Part shown: piece after piece, positions 50,182 to 58,841 of the stretch
Layout: the number at the start of each line of letters is the position of its first letter
Numbering within the stretch: the stretch's first letter is position 1
Origin: Micromonospora sp. H61
GTDB lineage: Bacteria; Actinomycetota; Actinomycetes; Mycobacteriales; Micromonosporaceae
Reading direction: 5' to 3'
Length of the DNA stretch: 64,000 nucleotides
Assembly (NCBI RefSeq): GCF_018070325.1
Contig: NZ_JAGPXY010000026.1
Coordinates: 20,693 to 84,692 of the forward strand
Notes under the pieces: generated by a model
Told to the model about the DNA's origin: nothing
Databases searched by the model: none
What the model saw: the letters and a program-made list of their open reading frames with translations, nothing else
Translations under genes and position numbers: made by a program

Positions 50182-52218
50182 TCAGCCCTTCACCGCGCCC
50201 GCGGTGAGCCCTTCGGTCAGGAAGCGCTGCCCGAGGGCGTACATGATCACCACGGGGATGCTGACCAGCAGCGACGCCGCAGCGAGCTGTCCTTGCGGTA
50301 CGACGTCCCCGGCGATCATCGATTGCATCCCCACCGGGAGCGTCTTGTACTCGTCCTTCGTGATGAACACGAAGGCGAAGAGGAACTCGTTCCAGGCGTT
50401 GGTCAGGGTGAAGAGCGCGACCGCCAGCAGCCCTGGCTTGGCCAGCGGCAGCACCACCCGGCCGAACGCCTGGATGCGGCTGCAACCGTCGACCAGTGCG
50501 GCCTCCTCCAACTCGATGGGGATCGACGAGAAATAGCCCACGAGCAGCCAGGTGGCGAACGGCAGCGTGAAGGTCGGGTACGTCACCACCAGGGACCACA
50601 ACGAGTCGGTGAGGCGGACGCCGATGAGCATCTGGTACAGCGGGATGAACAGCAGCGCGCCAGGCATCACGTAGGTGAGCAGCACCGTGACGGTGAAGCC
50701 CTGCGCCCCGCGGAACCGCAGCCGGGCCAGCGCGTAGCCAGCCAGGGCGGCGCAGACCAGTGCCACCGCGGTCGACGCCGCGGACACCAGCAGGGTGTTG
50801 AGATACCAGCGGCCGAACGGCTGGTTGTCGAACAGGGCGCCGAACTGCTCAAGCGTCCACGGTGTCGGCCACAGGTCGTCGGTGCGCATGACGACCTGGC
50901 CCTCGGACTTGAAGGCCGTGACGGCGATCCAGTACAGCGGGCCCAGCACGAAGAAGAGCAAGCCGGCCAGCGCGGCCCAGGAACCCAGTCCCGACACCAC
51001 TGACGACGAACGGCGACCACCTCGGGACTGGAGGGTCGAGACCACTCGGCCGACCCCCGCCGCGATCAGCAGAATCACACCGAGGACCACCGCCGCCTTC
51101 CAGAAGATCTTCGGTGACGCCCAGGCCAGCAGACCGGTGACCAGCGCGGCGACGACCCACGGCAGCGCCTTCCGCGCCTTTCCGGCCCACCGCTGTGTCC
51201 CGGTCCACAACGCTGTCCGGCGTCGCCGGGGCAGCTTGATGTTGGTGTCCTGGCGCAACAACCGGACCAGGACGAACACCAGCCCACCGATGATCGGCAG
51301 CATGACGAGCGTGACCGCCGCGCCCGCGCCGTACTGGAGCTGCAGGATGGCCTTCGAGTAGGCGATGAGCACGTACGGCGCGGTCACGTCGCCCGGGCCG
51401 CCCTGCGTCAGCAACCAGACCAGGTCGAAGTTGTTGAACGTCCAGATCGACGACAGGGTCACCGTCACGGTGATCACGTGACGCAGTCCGGGCAGCGTCA
51501 CGCTTCTGAATCGCTGCCACGCCGAGGCGCCGTCGATGGTCGCCGCCTCGTAGAGGTCCGCCGGAATGGCCTTCAACCCCGCGAGGAAACACACGGTGAA
51601 GAACGGCACTCCCTTCCAGACGTTGACGAGGATCACCGACGGCATGGCCAGCGACGGGTCGGACAGCCAGCCCGCGGGCCAACTGTCGACCAGGTGCGCG
51701 CTGGCCAGCAGCGGCCCGATCCCGGTGGCGGTGAGCAGCGTGTTGACGCTGCCGAAGATCGGGTCGAGCAGCGCGCGCCAGCTGAACGCCGTCACTACCG
51801 TCGGCACCACCCACGGCACCAGGAGCAACCCGGCCAGCACGGCCCGCCCACGGCGGCGATGGTGCAGCAGCAGGGCCGCGGCCAACCCCAGCACGACCTT
51901 GAAAACCTCGGCGTACGCGGTGAAGACGAACGAGTTCACCACGCCGGTGTGGAACTGATCGTCGCTGACGAGCGCGAGATAGTTGTCCAGGCCGACGAAG
52001 ACGGTGTCCTGCCCGTGCCGTTCAGTGGTGCTGGTGATGATCGACCGGGCGATCGGCACGAGAACGAGCCCGCCGACCAGCACGGCCATCGGCGCCAGGA
52101 ACAGGGCCGCGAGTCGCCAGTCGCGACCCAGCCGTCGCTGGACCGCGGTGAGGGAGCCAGGCCCCGACGGCGGGGATTTCCTCGCCGCCGGGACCCGCGC
52201 AGGACGGACCGACCTCAC
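50182..52218 (-). CDS. Fused ABC sugar importer permease (MalF-like and MalG-like halves in one chain)
   Basis: 678 aa, about twice the usual permease. Residues 30-330 are a MalF-like half (LAALFLAPMAVLVGGLVLVPIARSI) with EAA loop LYEAATIDGASAWQRFRSVTLPGL. Residues 350-410 add two membrane helices (LPWVVAALVTGLLAWAS, AAVVLGVILLIAAGVG). Residues 415-678 are a MalG-like half with LEEAALVDGCSRIQAFGRVVLPLAKPG and the ending FLTEGLTAGAVKG. One continuous frame gives both channel halves. It overlaps the binding-protein stop by 4 bp; no ATPase gene is nearby. Confidence 0.9.
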   Translation of the reverse strand: MRSVRPARVPAARKSPPSGPGSLTAVQRRLGRDWRLAALFLAPMAVLVGGLVLVPIARSIITSTTERHGQDTVFVGLDNYLALVSDDQFHTGVVNSFVFTAYAEVFKVVLGLAAALLLHHRRRGRAVLAGLLLVPWVVPTVVTAFSWRALLDPIFGSVNTLLTATGIGPLLASAHLVDSWPAGWLSDPSLAMPSVILVNVWKGVPFFTVCFLAGLKAIPADLYEAATIDGASAWQRFRSVTLPGLRHVITVTVTLSSIWTFNNFDLVWLLTQGGPGDVTAPYVLIAYSKAILQLQYGAGAAVTLVMLPIIGGLVFVLVRLLRQDTNIKLPRRRRTALWTGTQRWAGKARKALPWVVAALVTGLLAWASPKIFWKAAVVLGVILLIAAGVGRVVSTLQSRGGRRSSSVVSGLGSWAALAGLLFFVLGPLYWIAVTAFKSEGQVVMRTDDLWPTPWTLEQFGALFDNQPFGRWYLNTLLVSAASTAVALVCAALAGYALARLRFRGAQGFTVTVLLTYVMPGALLFIPLYQMLIGVRLTDSLWSLVVTYPTFTLPFATWLLVGYFSSIPIELEEAALVDGCSRIQAFGRVVLPLAKPGLLAVALFTLTNAWNEFLFAFVFITKDEYKTLPVGMQSMIAGDVVPQGQLAAASLLVSIPVVIMYALGQRFLTEGLTAGAVKG

Positions 52219-53645
52219 TGCCGCAGCCCCTGCTGGTTGAAGATCTGCACCATCTTCGCGTGGGCAGCCGTCACGGCCTGCGCCGGCGCTGTGCCCTGAA
52301 CGACCTGCTGCATCATGTCGGTGAGGACGTAGGCCGACCCCACCGCCTGTTGGCCCGCGCTGGCCTTCTGCGGGAAGGCCAGGCCGTTCTTCGTGTTCAG
52401 CGGCAGCTTCAATTCCGTGATCTTGCGCAGCATGGGGAACGCCGGGTCGCCGCTGGTGAAGAACGGGTCGGCGTCCCAGACCTTCTCCCAGGCGGGCATC
52501 ACCAGGCCGGGCGCTTCCTTCGCCACCCCGAGCAGCGCGGGCGCGCTGACCAGGTACTGCGCCAGGAGCTTGGCGAGCGCCGGGTTCTTGGCACCCTTGA
52601 AGACGACGAAGCCCTGCGACTGGCCGAGCAGCAGCGGATTGTCGGTCGCCGGCCCGATGCAGTCGGAGAACACGTGGGTGTTCGCGTGCACCGGGTTCTT
52701 CTTGGTCCTGGAGTCCGCGTAGACGCTGAACTGGTTGCGGGTGTAACCGAGGATCCCGGCGAGCCAGTTCTCGTTGTTGCTGGTGTCGGTCCAGCTCGCG
52801 ATCCCCGGTGGCAGCATCGGCTTGTACTTGGGGTTGGTGTAGATGTCGCCGAGGAAGGTCACCGCCTGCACGGTCTCCGGGGTGTTGAAGGTGACCTTCC
52901 GGCCGTCGTTGGCGGCGATCGACCCGCCGTAGGCGTTGATCAGCGCCTCGATCATTCCGTTGCCGTCACCGGACCGGTTCACCGTCATGCCCCAGCCGAA
53001 CCGGCGCTTGCTCGGATCGGAGATCTCCAGACACAGGTCCCGCAGCTCCTCCCAGCTGTAGATGTCCTTGGGGGAGATGCCCTTGTCCTGCATCCAGTCC
53101 TTGCGCAGGAACGACCCGATCCCGATGAAGTGGTACGGGATGGCGAACCACTTGCCGTCGAAGACGCAGAAGTTCTTGGCCTCGGCGCAGGGCTCGCCGT
53201 ACTTGGCGGTCAGCGCCGTGACGACGTCCGTCACGTCCTCCAGGTCGCCCAGCGCCTGGAACTGCGCGACGAACCGCGAGTCGGTCATGAACGCCAGGTC
53301 GCGGGCCACCCCACCCTTGACCTCGGCGTCGATCTTGGCCACCACGTCACCGGCGTCGGCCTGGACCAGACTGTTCTCGATCTTCGTTCCGGTGCTGTCG
53401 GCGAACTTCTTGATCGAGCTGTCGAGGGCTTCGTTCGCCGCCGTCGAGTACAGCTTCTGCGACAGCATGCCCATCGAGGAGCCCTTCATCGCCGACGCGG
53501 CGTCGATCAGCTCCTGCGGAACCTCCGGCTGCACCCTGGTGGGCGATTCGGAGCCGTCCCCGCAGGCGGCCAGACCGGCCGCGCCGAGCACCCCGACTCC
53601 CATCCCCAGAAAGCCGCGCCGTGACCACCCCGACTTGTCCTCCAT
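52215..53645 (-). CDS. Sugar-binding protein of an ABC importer, Tat-exported lipoprotein
   Basis: 476 aa from ATG 53643-53645 (AAGGAGG 9 bp upstream). Twin-arginine signal SRRGFLGMG followed by lipobox GLAACG. Family 1 solute-binding fold: AKIDAEVKGGVARDLAFMTDSRFVAQFQAL, VFDGKWFAIPYHFIGIGSFLRKDWMQDKG, SWEELRDLCLEISDPSKRRFGWGMTVNRSGDGNG. Tat export is unusual but known for such lipoproteins. The ligand is unknown. It forms an operon with the fused permease. Confidence 0.9.
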   Translation of the reverse strand: MEDKSGWSRRGFLGMGVGVLGAAGLAACGDGSESPTRVQPEVPQELIDAASAMKGSSMGMLSQKLYSTAANEALDSSIKKFADSTGTKIENSLVQADAGDVVAKIDAEVKGGVARDLAFMTDSRFVAQFQALGDLEDVTDVVTALTAKYGEPCAEAKNFCVFDGKWFAIPYHFIGIGSFLRKDWMQDKGISPKDIYSWEELRDLCLEISDPSKRRFGWGMTVNRSGDGNGMIEALINAYGGSIAANDGRKVTFNTPETVQAVTFLGDIYTNPKYKPMLPPGIASWTDTSNNENWLAGILGYTRNQFSVYADSRTKKNPVHANTHVFSDCIGPATDNPLLLGQSQGFVVFKGAKNPALAKLLAQYLVSAPALLGVAKEAPGLVMPAWEKVWDADPFFTSGDPAFPMLRKITELKLPLNTKNGLAFPQKASAGQQAVGSAYVLTDMMQQVVQGTAPAQAVTAAHAKMVQIFNQQGLRQ

Positions 53646-54083
53646 GGACACCCGCCTCCTTCTTCTCCCCGCGCACGGCTGCACGCCGAAGGTCTTACTG
53701 GCGAACACCGCGATGCTTGTGTTGCAGTTGGTTTCTGCCGGCGACCACCGAGGGACGCCCGTCGAGATCAGTGCGTTCGTGGGTTCCTACGGTGGTGAGC
53801 GGGCCCGCCCGTCACCGTGGGAAGTCCGCTCACGCGCGCTTCGTCGGAGCCACCCGAGACATGTCGGGTGGCGCTCTCCGGGTAGCGCGACGAGGTTGAG
53901 GCGATCGGCGACCGGGCCGAGGCAATAGCGCTGACGTTCCAGTTCGGTCGGGTCACAGGACCACCGCCGTTCGAGATTTCGAACTAGGTTCGATATACCG
54001 TATCGAGTGGTCGCGACGCTAGGGCAGCGCGATGAGCAATGTCAATGTTTCGATGTTGTTTCGAACCGAAAGCGGGAGGTTGC
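53646..54083. promoter_or_regulatory. Importer promoter region with chained palindromes
   Basis: A 438-bp region with no gene. TCGAAC-TAG-GTTCGA (53979-53993) overlaps TCGATA-TACCG-TATCGA (53990-54006), and TTTCGA half-sites follow at about 54041-54065. This AT-rich cluster is a likely binding region for the IclR regulator encoded next door, upstream of the importer. Confidence 0.5.
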
Positions 54084-54854
54084 CTACCGAGATTGCGCCC
54101 GGTAGCCCATGCGGGCCGACAGCACAGCCGCTCCCTCGCGAACCAGCCCGGTCCACTCCACCTGCACCTGAGGCGTCCAACGAATGATCGGTGCGGACAG
54201 ACTCATCCCAGCGATGATGGTGCCGGTATGGTCCCGGATCCCCGCAGCGACACAGCGCATCGCGGTGTCCGACTCGCCGATGTCGACCGCGACACCCTCC
54301 GCCCGGACACGGTTCAGATGCTCACGAAGAAGATCCGGGTCGGTGATGCTGTCCGGCGTCATGCCCGGCAGGGGGCCCTTCAGCAGGACGGCGTCCAGGT
54401 CCGCCTGGCCGAGAGCCGACAGCAGTACCTTGCCGACGGCCGTGCAGTGAGCGGGCAGCCGCAGCCCGACCCCGGAAACCATCCGAACGGGGTGGGTGCT
54501 GTCGAACTTGACGAGATAGATGACATCGGCGCCGTCGAGCACCGCCACATGAACCGCCTCGTCGCACGCGGCGGCCATGTCCCGCGCGACGCCCTGCGCC
54601 TCGCGTACCAGATCAAGCCGGCCCGCGAACGCCGCGCCCAGCTGGAACAGCGGCATGCCGAGCCGATACTGCACAGGCTGACCCGGTATGGAGATCAGGT
54701 ACGCGCGAGCCTCAAGCGTCACCAGCAACTCGTGGACAGTCGTGCGCGGCAGGTCGAGTCGCTCCATCACCTGGCGGGCCGACAACTGGGGGCAGTCCAG
54801 GAACAGTTCGAGGACGTCGAGGGCGCGGATGACCGCCGGTACCACACGGGGCAT
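54084..54854 (-). CDS. IclR family regulator
   Basis: 256 aa, ATG 54852-54854. N-terminal winged helix (VPAVIRALDVLELFLDCPQLSARQVMERLDLPRTTVHELLVTLEARAYL), then the IclR effector domain (VAVLDGADVIYLVKFDSTHPVRMVSGVGLRLPAHCTAVGKVLLSAL, GVAVDIGESDTAMRCVAAGIRD, GMSLSAPIIRWT). It probably controls the co-oriented importer downstream in response to its sugar or a catabolite. Confidence 0.9.
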   Translation of the reverse strand: MPRVVPAVIRALDVLELFLDCPQLSARQVMERLDLPRTTVHELLVTLEARAYLISIPGQPVQYRLGMPLFQLGAAFAGRLDLVREAQGVARDMAAACDEAVHVAVLDGADVIYLVKFDSTHPVRMVSGVGLRLPAHCTAVGKVLLSALGQADLDAVLLKGPLPGMTPDSITDPDLLREHLNRVRAEGVAVDIGESDTAMRCVAAGIRDHTGTIIAGMSLSAPIIRWTPQVQVEWTGLVREGAAVLSARMGYRAQSR

Positions 54855-54995
54855 GTCGATAGTCCCTTCGCAGCGCCGGACCCATGTCAACGATCTCCAC
54901 ACGGGCCAGCACCTGAAGAGGATATCTACGTCAGCCCTCGACGCCAGGTGTCATCACCACCCCCACCGGCGGAGCCGCTGCTGTCTGTCCGGATC

Positions 54996-55027
54996 GCCGC
55001 CCGCCCGAAACATCTCGGGCGGGCGGC
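54996..55027 (-). terminator. Strong hairpin after the secreted DUF11-like gene
   Basis: A perfect 13-bp stem (GCCGCCCGCCCGA with TCGGGCGGGCGGC) and 6-nt loop sit 7 bp past the stop of the leftward gene. Confidence 0.65.
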
Positions 55028-55034
55028 GAGGGGC

Positions 55035-55937
55035 TCAGCTCTGGCTGACCAGGCCGGCGTCGACCACGTACTCCGCGCCATGCACGGCCTGGAATTCGGC
55101 GCTGGCGACGAGCAGGGTCGGCTCGAACTGGTACGACCTCACGATGTCCGAGTCCGTGGCGTCGTCACCCACGTCTGCGACAGTCCGGCCGTACGTGGCG
55201 GCTGCCTCCAGCCGGACCTCGTACAGCAGCTCGGTGCGGGCGGTGATCGACCAGGTTCCGTCCGGGTTGACGGTGGCCGAGCCACCGCCAATTGCCTGTC
55301 GCTGCGGACTCGACAGACTCACCTCCAACACGCCGTCCGGGCCACCGGCGATGGCCGGCTCATCCGCCTCGCGCTGCCCATCCCGGTCAAGGTCGTGCCA
55401 CACACTGCCGCGGATGACGCACGTGCCCGAGATCGCCACCGTGACGGATTCGGTGTTGTTGTCGGTGTTCGCCTCGCGGCGTTGCGGGGTGATGCTCGTG
55501 GTGATGGGCACCCTGCTGCCCGGTGTCGCGCCGGCCACGACGAACGGCACGAACAGCCGGCTCGCCCGACCACCGGCCGCCAATTGCGGATACGAGCACG
55601 TGTAGCTCGTCGTGCTCACTGCCGTGCAGGTCCAGGCAGGGTCACCGACCGACGGGGTCGTGGTCCTGAGCCCGGCGGGCACCGCGACCGTGACGCTGAT
55701 CGGGTCCGACGCTCCGGTGCCGTAGTTCCGGATGTCGATCTCGGCGGAGAAGGTCTCGCCCTCCGCCGGATTCAGCACGTCGGTCATCATCAGATCGACG
55801 ACCAGATCGGGCTGGAGTCGCCCGGCCGCCACCGCGTCGGCCGGAGCGAGGGCCGCCGTGCCCCCGACGAGGGCGAGGGTGGCCAGCGAGGTTGCGAAGG
55901 TACGTCGGATCGAGCGGGAAAGGGAACGAGGGCGCAT
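55035..55937 (-). CDS. Secreted protein with DUF11/CARDB-like repeat
   Basis: 300 aa. Signal peptide (FATSLATLALVGGTAALAPADAVAA). Domain 1 (40-165) is an immunoglobulin-like DUF11-type fold: LVVDLMMTDVLNPAEGETFSAEIDIRNYGTG...NTDNNTESVTVAI. Domain 2 (168-300) begins CVIRGSVWHDLDRDGQREADEPAIAG, an SdrD B-like calcium-loop pattern (DLDRDGQ). It has no cell-wall anchor motif, so it is probably released. A function in surface interaction is only a guess. Confidence 0.75.
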   Translation of the reverse strand: MRPRSLSRSIRRTFATSLATLALVGGTAALAPADAVAAGRLQPDLVVDLMMTDVLNPAEGETFSAEIDIRNYGTGASDPISVTVAVPAGLRTTTPSVGDPAWTCTAVSTTSYTCSYPQLAAGGRASRLFVPFVVAGATPGSRVPITTSITPQRREANTDNNTESVTVAISGTCVIRGSVWHDLDRDGQREADEPAIAGGPDGVLEVSLSSPQRQAIGGGSATVNPDGTWSITARTELLYEVRLEAAATYGRTVADVGDDATDSDIVRSYQFEPTLLVASAEFQAVHGAEYVVDAGLVSQS

Positions 55938-55988
55938 AGGTTCCTCACGTCGCAGGTGACGGCCCTCCCAGGAGGGTGAAGGCCGTAT

Positions 55989-56006
55989 TGGAGATCAAGA
56001 TCTCCA
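55989..56006. promoter_or_regulatory. 18-bp palindrome in the divergent region
   Basis: TGGAGATC-AA-GATCTCCA, 52 bp upstream of the secreted-protein start and 118 bp upstream of the divergent gene. Likely an operator. Confidence 0.5.
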
Positions 56007-56123
56007 CTCATCCGGCGTCGTCGATCAGCCCGGCGTTACACGGAGCCGGTGTCAGTGGTGCCTGTCCCCTATGCTGCGCCAGGCAGTTGGTGTGAGCAGT
56101 CCATTTAGGGGGCGCGGAGCCGC

Positions 56124-56849
56124 ATGGCCGACGAGATCAAGTACGAGTACAAGACCGTACGGCCAGTTCGCGGCACCGACGGCTGGGTCATCTCGAAGAT
56201 GCAGAAGGATGGCTGGAAGCTCGTACAACAGGCCCCAGGCGCGCTTCGCTCCACCGTCGACTTCCGTCGGCCGAAGAAGCCGCAGCCGTGGCTCCTGATC
56301 GGCGCGGCAGCCGTCGTCCTCGTGATCCTCGCTGTCGTCATCGGCGCCGCCTCTGCCCTCAGCGGCGGAGACGAAAAGAAGGACGAGTCAGACAAGTCGA
56401 CGGCTGCTGTGAGTGAGAAACCGTCTGCTACGCCGGCTCCGACCGCTGCCGAGTCGGCTGCCACTGAGGTGATCACGCCGCAGAACAATCCGGAGTTCGC
56501 CGCGCTGCTGAAGGCAGACAGTTGCGACGACGCGAACCTGGCCTTCGCGACCAGGCATGAGGGCAAGACGGTCGCGTTCAACGGCTCGATCGTGAACATG
56601 GTGCCCCACGGTGACTACGACACCCGCTACGACTTCCTTCTGGGCCCAGGCGACAAGGGGCCGAACACGGCAGTCGGCCCGGCCATCAAGTACGAGGACG
56701 TCAACATCCTCGACCTGAAACTGACCGGCAAGCAGATCCCCGCCACCGTCGGCGAAGGCGACACGTTCCGCTTCGTCGCCGAGGTAGGCGAGTTCAAACC
56801 CGCCCAGTGCCTCTTCTTCCTCGACCCGGTCTCGACGGAAGTCCGGTAG
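56124..56849 (+). CDS. Membrane-anchored DUF4839-like protein
   Basis: 241 aa. The N-terminal 45 residues form a small cytoplasmic domain (YEYKTVRPVRGTDGWVISKMQKDGWKLVQQ), then one membrane helix (PWLLIGAAAVVLVILAVVIGAASAL), a polar Ser/Ala/Glu linker, and an external domain starting ITPQNNPEFAALLKADSCDDANLAFATRHEGKTVAFNGSI with two cysteines. The last domain resembles DUF4839; function unknown. Confidence 0.78.
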   Translation: MADEIKYEYKTVRPVRGTDGWVISKMQKDGWKLVQQAPGALRSTVDFRRPKKPQPWLLIGAAAVVLVILAVVIGAASALSGGDEKKDESDKSTAAVSEKPSATPAPTAAESAATEVITPQNNPEFAALLKADSCDDANLAFATRHEGKTVAFNGSIVNMVPHGDYDTRYDFLLGPGDKGPNTAVGPAIKYEDVNILDLKLTGKQIPATVGEGDTFRFVAEVGEFKPAQCLFFLDPVSTEVR

Positions 56850-57042
56850 TCAAGATGGGCAGCCGCGTCATCACTGACCAGCTTGCCCGGTGATCACCTA
56901 GGCGGACACGTCACGGCCGCGCCGTGACCCGCCGGGCTGCAGCGGAGAAGAAGAGCTGTAGCCGCTTACCGGTCCAGCGTGCGCGCTTCTCGGCCTGGTT
57001 CGGCTGGCACGGTCGCTGTACTTCGCTGCGGTATTGCTGGCG

Positions 57043-57216
57043 TCAGACGAGGCGCTGGATGCGCACCTTCGGGCGCTCGTTCCTCAGGTGGCCGTGCTTG
57101 TGTTGGCGGACCTGCTCGTCCCAGACCTCCTGGTCGTAGTCGGGGTCCGGCGGGATCCACTTGTGGGAGCCGTCGCTGTAGTGGAACTTCTCGTCGCCGG
57201 GTCGCAGGATGCTCAT
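57043..57216 (-). CDS. Tiny protein of the coupled cassette, 57 aa
   Basis: ATG 57214-57216 overlaps the preceding stop by 4 bp. Polar, with acidic centre and basic end (DEKFHYSDGSHKWIPPDPDYDQEVWDEQVRQ...NERPKVRIQRLV). No signal, membrane segment or known motif. The tight coupling argues that it is real. Function unknown. Confidence 0.65.
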   Translation of the reverse strand: MSILRPGDEKFHYSDGSHKWIPPDPDYDQEVWDEQVRQHKHGHLRNERPKVRIQRLV

Positions 57217-57431
57217 CGGGTCCAGCCGAGGAATCGATAGTGCAGGTGGCCGGCGGGGACGTGGGCCAAGTCCTGGGCGGCCTCGACGAGCTGGGCTGCC
57301 AGGTACAGGGCGAGTGACACCGGGGCTCGGTCGTACTCCGCTCGCAGCTCTCGCCGGCGGGTGTGACAGGGCCAGTCGGCACCACAGCCGCTGCACGTCC
57401 AAACCGGCGTGACCGGGAGGTGGGTTGTCAT
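57213..57431 (-). CDS. Small Cys-motif protein, 72 aa
   Basis: ATG 57429-57431, overlapping both neighbours by 4 bp. N-terminal VWTCSGCGADWPCHTRRRELRAEYD suggests a zinc knuckle, then an amphipathic helix (LALYLAAQLVEAAQDLAHV). The C-x-CGAD-x-PC pattern also occurs in the next gene. Proteins of this kind are common in actinomycete accessory regions but have no settled function. Confidence 0.7.
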   Translation of the reverse strand: MTTHLPVTPVWTCSGCGADWPCHTRRRELRAEYDRAPVSLALYLAAQLVEAAQDLAHVPAGHLHYRFLGWTR

Positions 57432-57709
57432 TGCGGGCCGTCCTGACTCGGCCAGTGACCGCGGTTGATTGGGATGAGGTGGAGGCTTCTGCATGGCAGG
57501 TCGGCTCCGCAGTGGCAGACGCGTCGCCAGTGCCGCCAGGACCACATCGGCCGATGGCGTCGGGCCAGGGTGAGTGCCACTGCGATGACGTACTCGTCGT
57601 AGGCCACCCGCCGCCGAGTGCTCTCCAACCTTCGCTGCCAATGTCCGGAATCCCGGGTCGCACGGCCGGCACCGGTGTCTGAGGCAGTTGCATCGTTTGG
57701 TCTGGTCAC
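57428..57709 (-). CDS. Small Cys-motif protein, first gene of the coupled cassette, 93 aa
   Basis: ATG 57707-57709. Arg/Trp-rich helix region (RRVAYDEYVIAVALTLARRHRPMWSWRHWRR) followed by VCHCGADLPCRSLHLI, the same C-x-CGAD-x-PC pattern as its neighbour. No membrane segment is certain. First gene of a three-gene operon divergent from the GntR gene. Confidence 0.68.
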   Translation of the reverse strand: MTRPNDATASDTGAGRATRDSGHWQRRLESTRRRVAYDEYVIAVALTLARRHRPMWSWRHWRRVCHCGADLPCRSLHLIPINRGHWPSQDGPQ

Positions 57710-57794
57710 CGTGCCTCCGGCCGACGCTTGGGGGGTTCCGTGGGCACCCGGTCAGCCGTGTCCGGAGACAGGGCACCCACGGCGGGGCAACCCG

Positions 57795-57920
57795 GCCGCC
57801 AAGCTGGGTAACCCCACAAGCAACGTAGGACGCAATGTGCGCATAGTCAACGACTGACAACACATAGCGTTGTAAGTCGAGCTTGAGTTGTGGTCTGCTT
57901 GCACCAGCCGCCAAGCTGGG
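57795..57920 (+). repeat. Direct repeat GCCGCCAAGCTGGG in the divergent control region
   Basis: Two perfect 14-bp copies (57795-57808 and 57907-57920), each close to the start of one divergent unit. The core CGCCAAGCT recurs at 59457-59465, upstream of the kinase-like gene. Confidence 0.6.
57852..57878. promoter_or_regulatory. Putative GntR operator
   Basis: GACTGACAAC and GTTGTAAGTC are 10-bp arms with one mismatch around ACATAGC. It lies midway between the divergent cassette and GntR genes, the usual place for a GntR operator. Confidence 0.55.
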
Positions 57921-57930
57921 AGCACCACCT

Positions 57931-58154
57931 ATGTCTGAAGCTGCGTACCTACAGGTCGCCCGAGATATCCGCGAGCAGATCAGCTCCGGCCAGTTGAACC
58001 CGGGCGACAAGCTGCCGTCCTTCGCTGCCTTGTGCGAGCACTACGAAGTCAGCAACACGGTGATCCGCGCTTCCATGCTCGTGCTCAAAGCTGAGGGCTT
58101 GATCGACGGGCGCCAGGGCAGGGCGTCTACGTCGCCAACCCACTTCCCCGATAG
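57931..58154 (+). pseudogene. Short GntR-type regulator with an apparent one-base deletion
   Basis: ATG 57931. The helix-turn-helix is clear: LQVARDIREQISSGQLNPGDKLPSFAALCEHYEVSNTVIRASMLVLKAEGLIDGRQG. At about 58115-58120 the reading frame leaves the family pattern. Adding one G to the G-run would restore GRGVYVANPLPR followed by TAG at 58152-58154, giving a 74-aa GntR-only protein. As written, translation runs on to 58947 through sequence without coding character. A real mutation and a base-call error look the same here. Confidence 0.65.
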
Positions 58155-58841
58155 TCCCCGGTGCCTTCGCCGAGCTAGGACGTCTCGCTTACAGGCTCTG
58201 TGCACGTCGTCCGGGAACGGCCGCACGCTCGGAGCTTCGTCTATGCCCGGACTCGTCAGCGTGCCGCCGTCCGGCGCGGTTGCTGTCAGCGCTGCTGTCG
58301 AAAGCCATTCTGCCGACGAATCGTGCCGACCCCCGTCGGGGGGGATGCGGTCTCAAGGTGTTGGTCGCTGCCATCCGGTTGGAGAGATTCTCGGCCCGCC
58401 ACGTCAAGACGGCCTTGACGCACGGTCGGATGCTGGCGGGTCGGGCGGTGGCCTGCTCGGCTTACCCGGGTCGATGGCAGGCGGGATGGCCTACCGCAAC
58501 CACCCACGGCCCGGCACCCGCCGACGGACCCCCGAACATCCTGGAGCCCGAGCGCCCCGCCGGAGGCGAAGTAACCGCAACCCCGCTACCCGCCGCCAGT
58601 TCGCCGACGCAGCCGGCGTGCGCTGCACTATGCCGCGCGGGCTCGTGACCGCGCGGCCCGGCCGGCTGCCGGCCCCATGGGCTGACCGCTTCCGCGCCAG
58701 CCGCCGGGCGTGTTGCGTGGCCGGAGTCGGAGCGACGGACGCGCGCCCAGGCGGCGGCGCGTGCGGCACGTCCAGGCCCGCCTTGATAGATGTGAGGAAA
58801 GTCCTCCCACGTCGCCCGGGGGCCGGCCTACCTGCGCGATA
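58155..58841. other. Gene-poor stretch
   Basis: No convincing gene in 687 bp. All open frames are Arg/Pro/Gly-rich shadows of high-GC DNA. GTGAGGA-AAG-TCCTCCCAC near 58791-58809 may form a weak hairpin behind the leftward kinase-like gene. Confidence 0.5.

Noticed and set aside
58790..58812. GAGGAAAGTCC, similar to the conserved start of RNase P RNA
   Set aside because: Only this 11-mer matches; the following GGGCTCC and the other conserved helices are missing.
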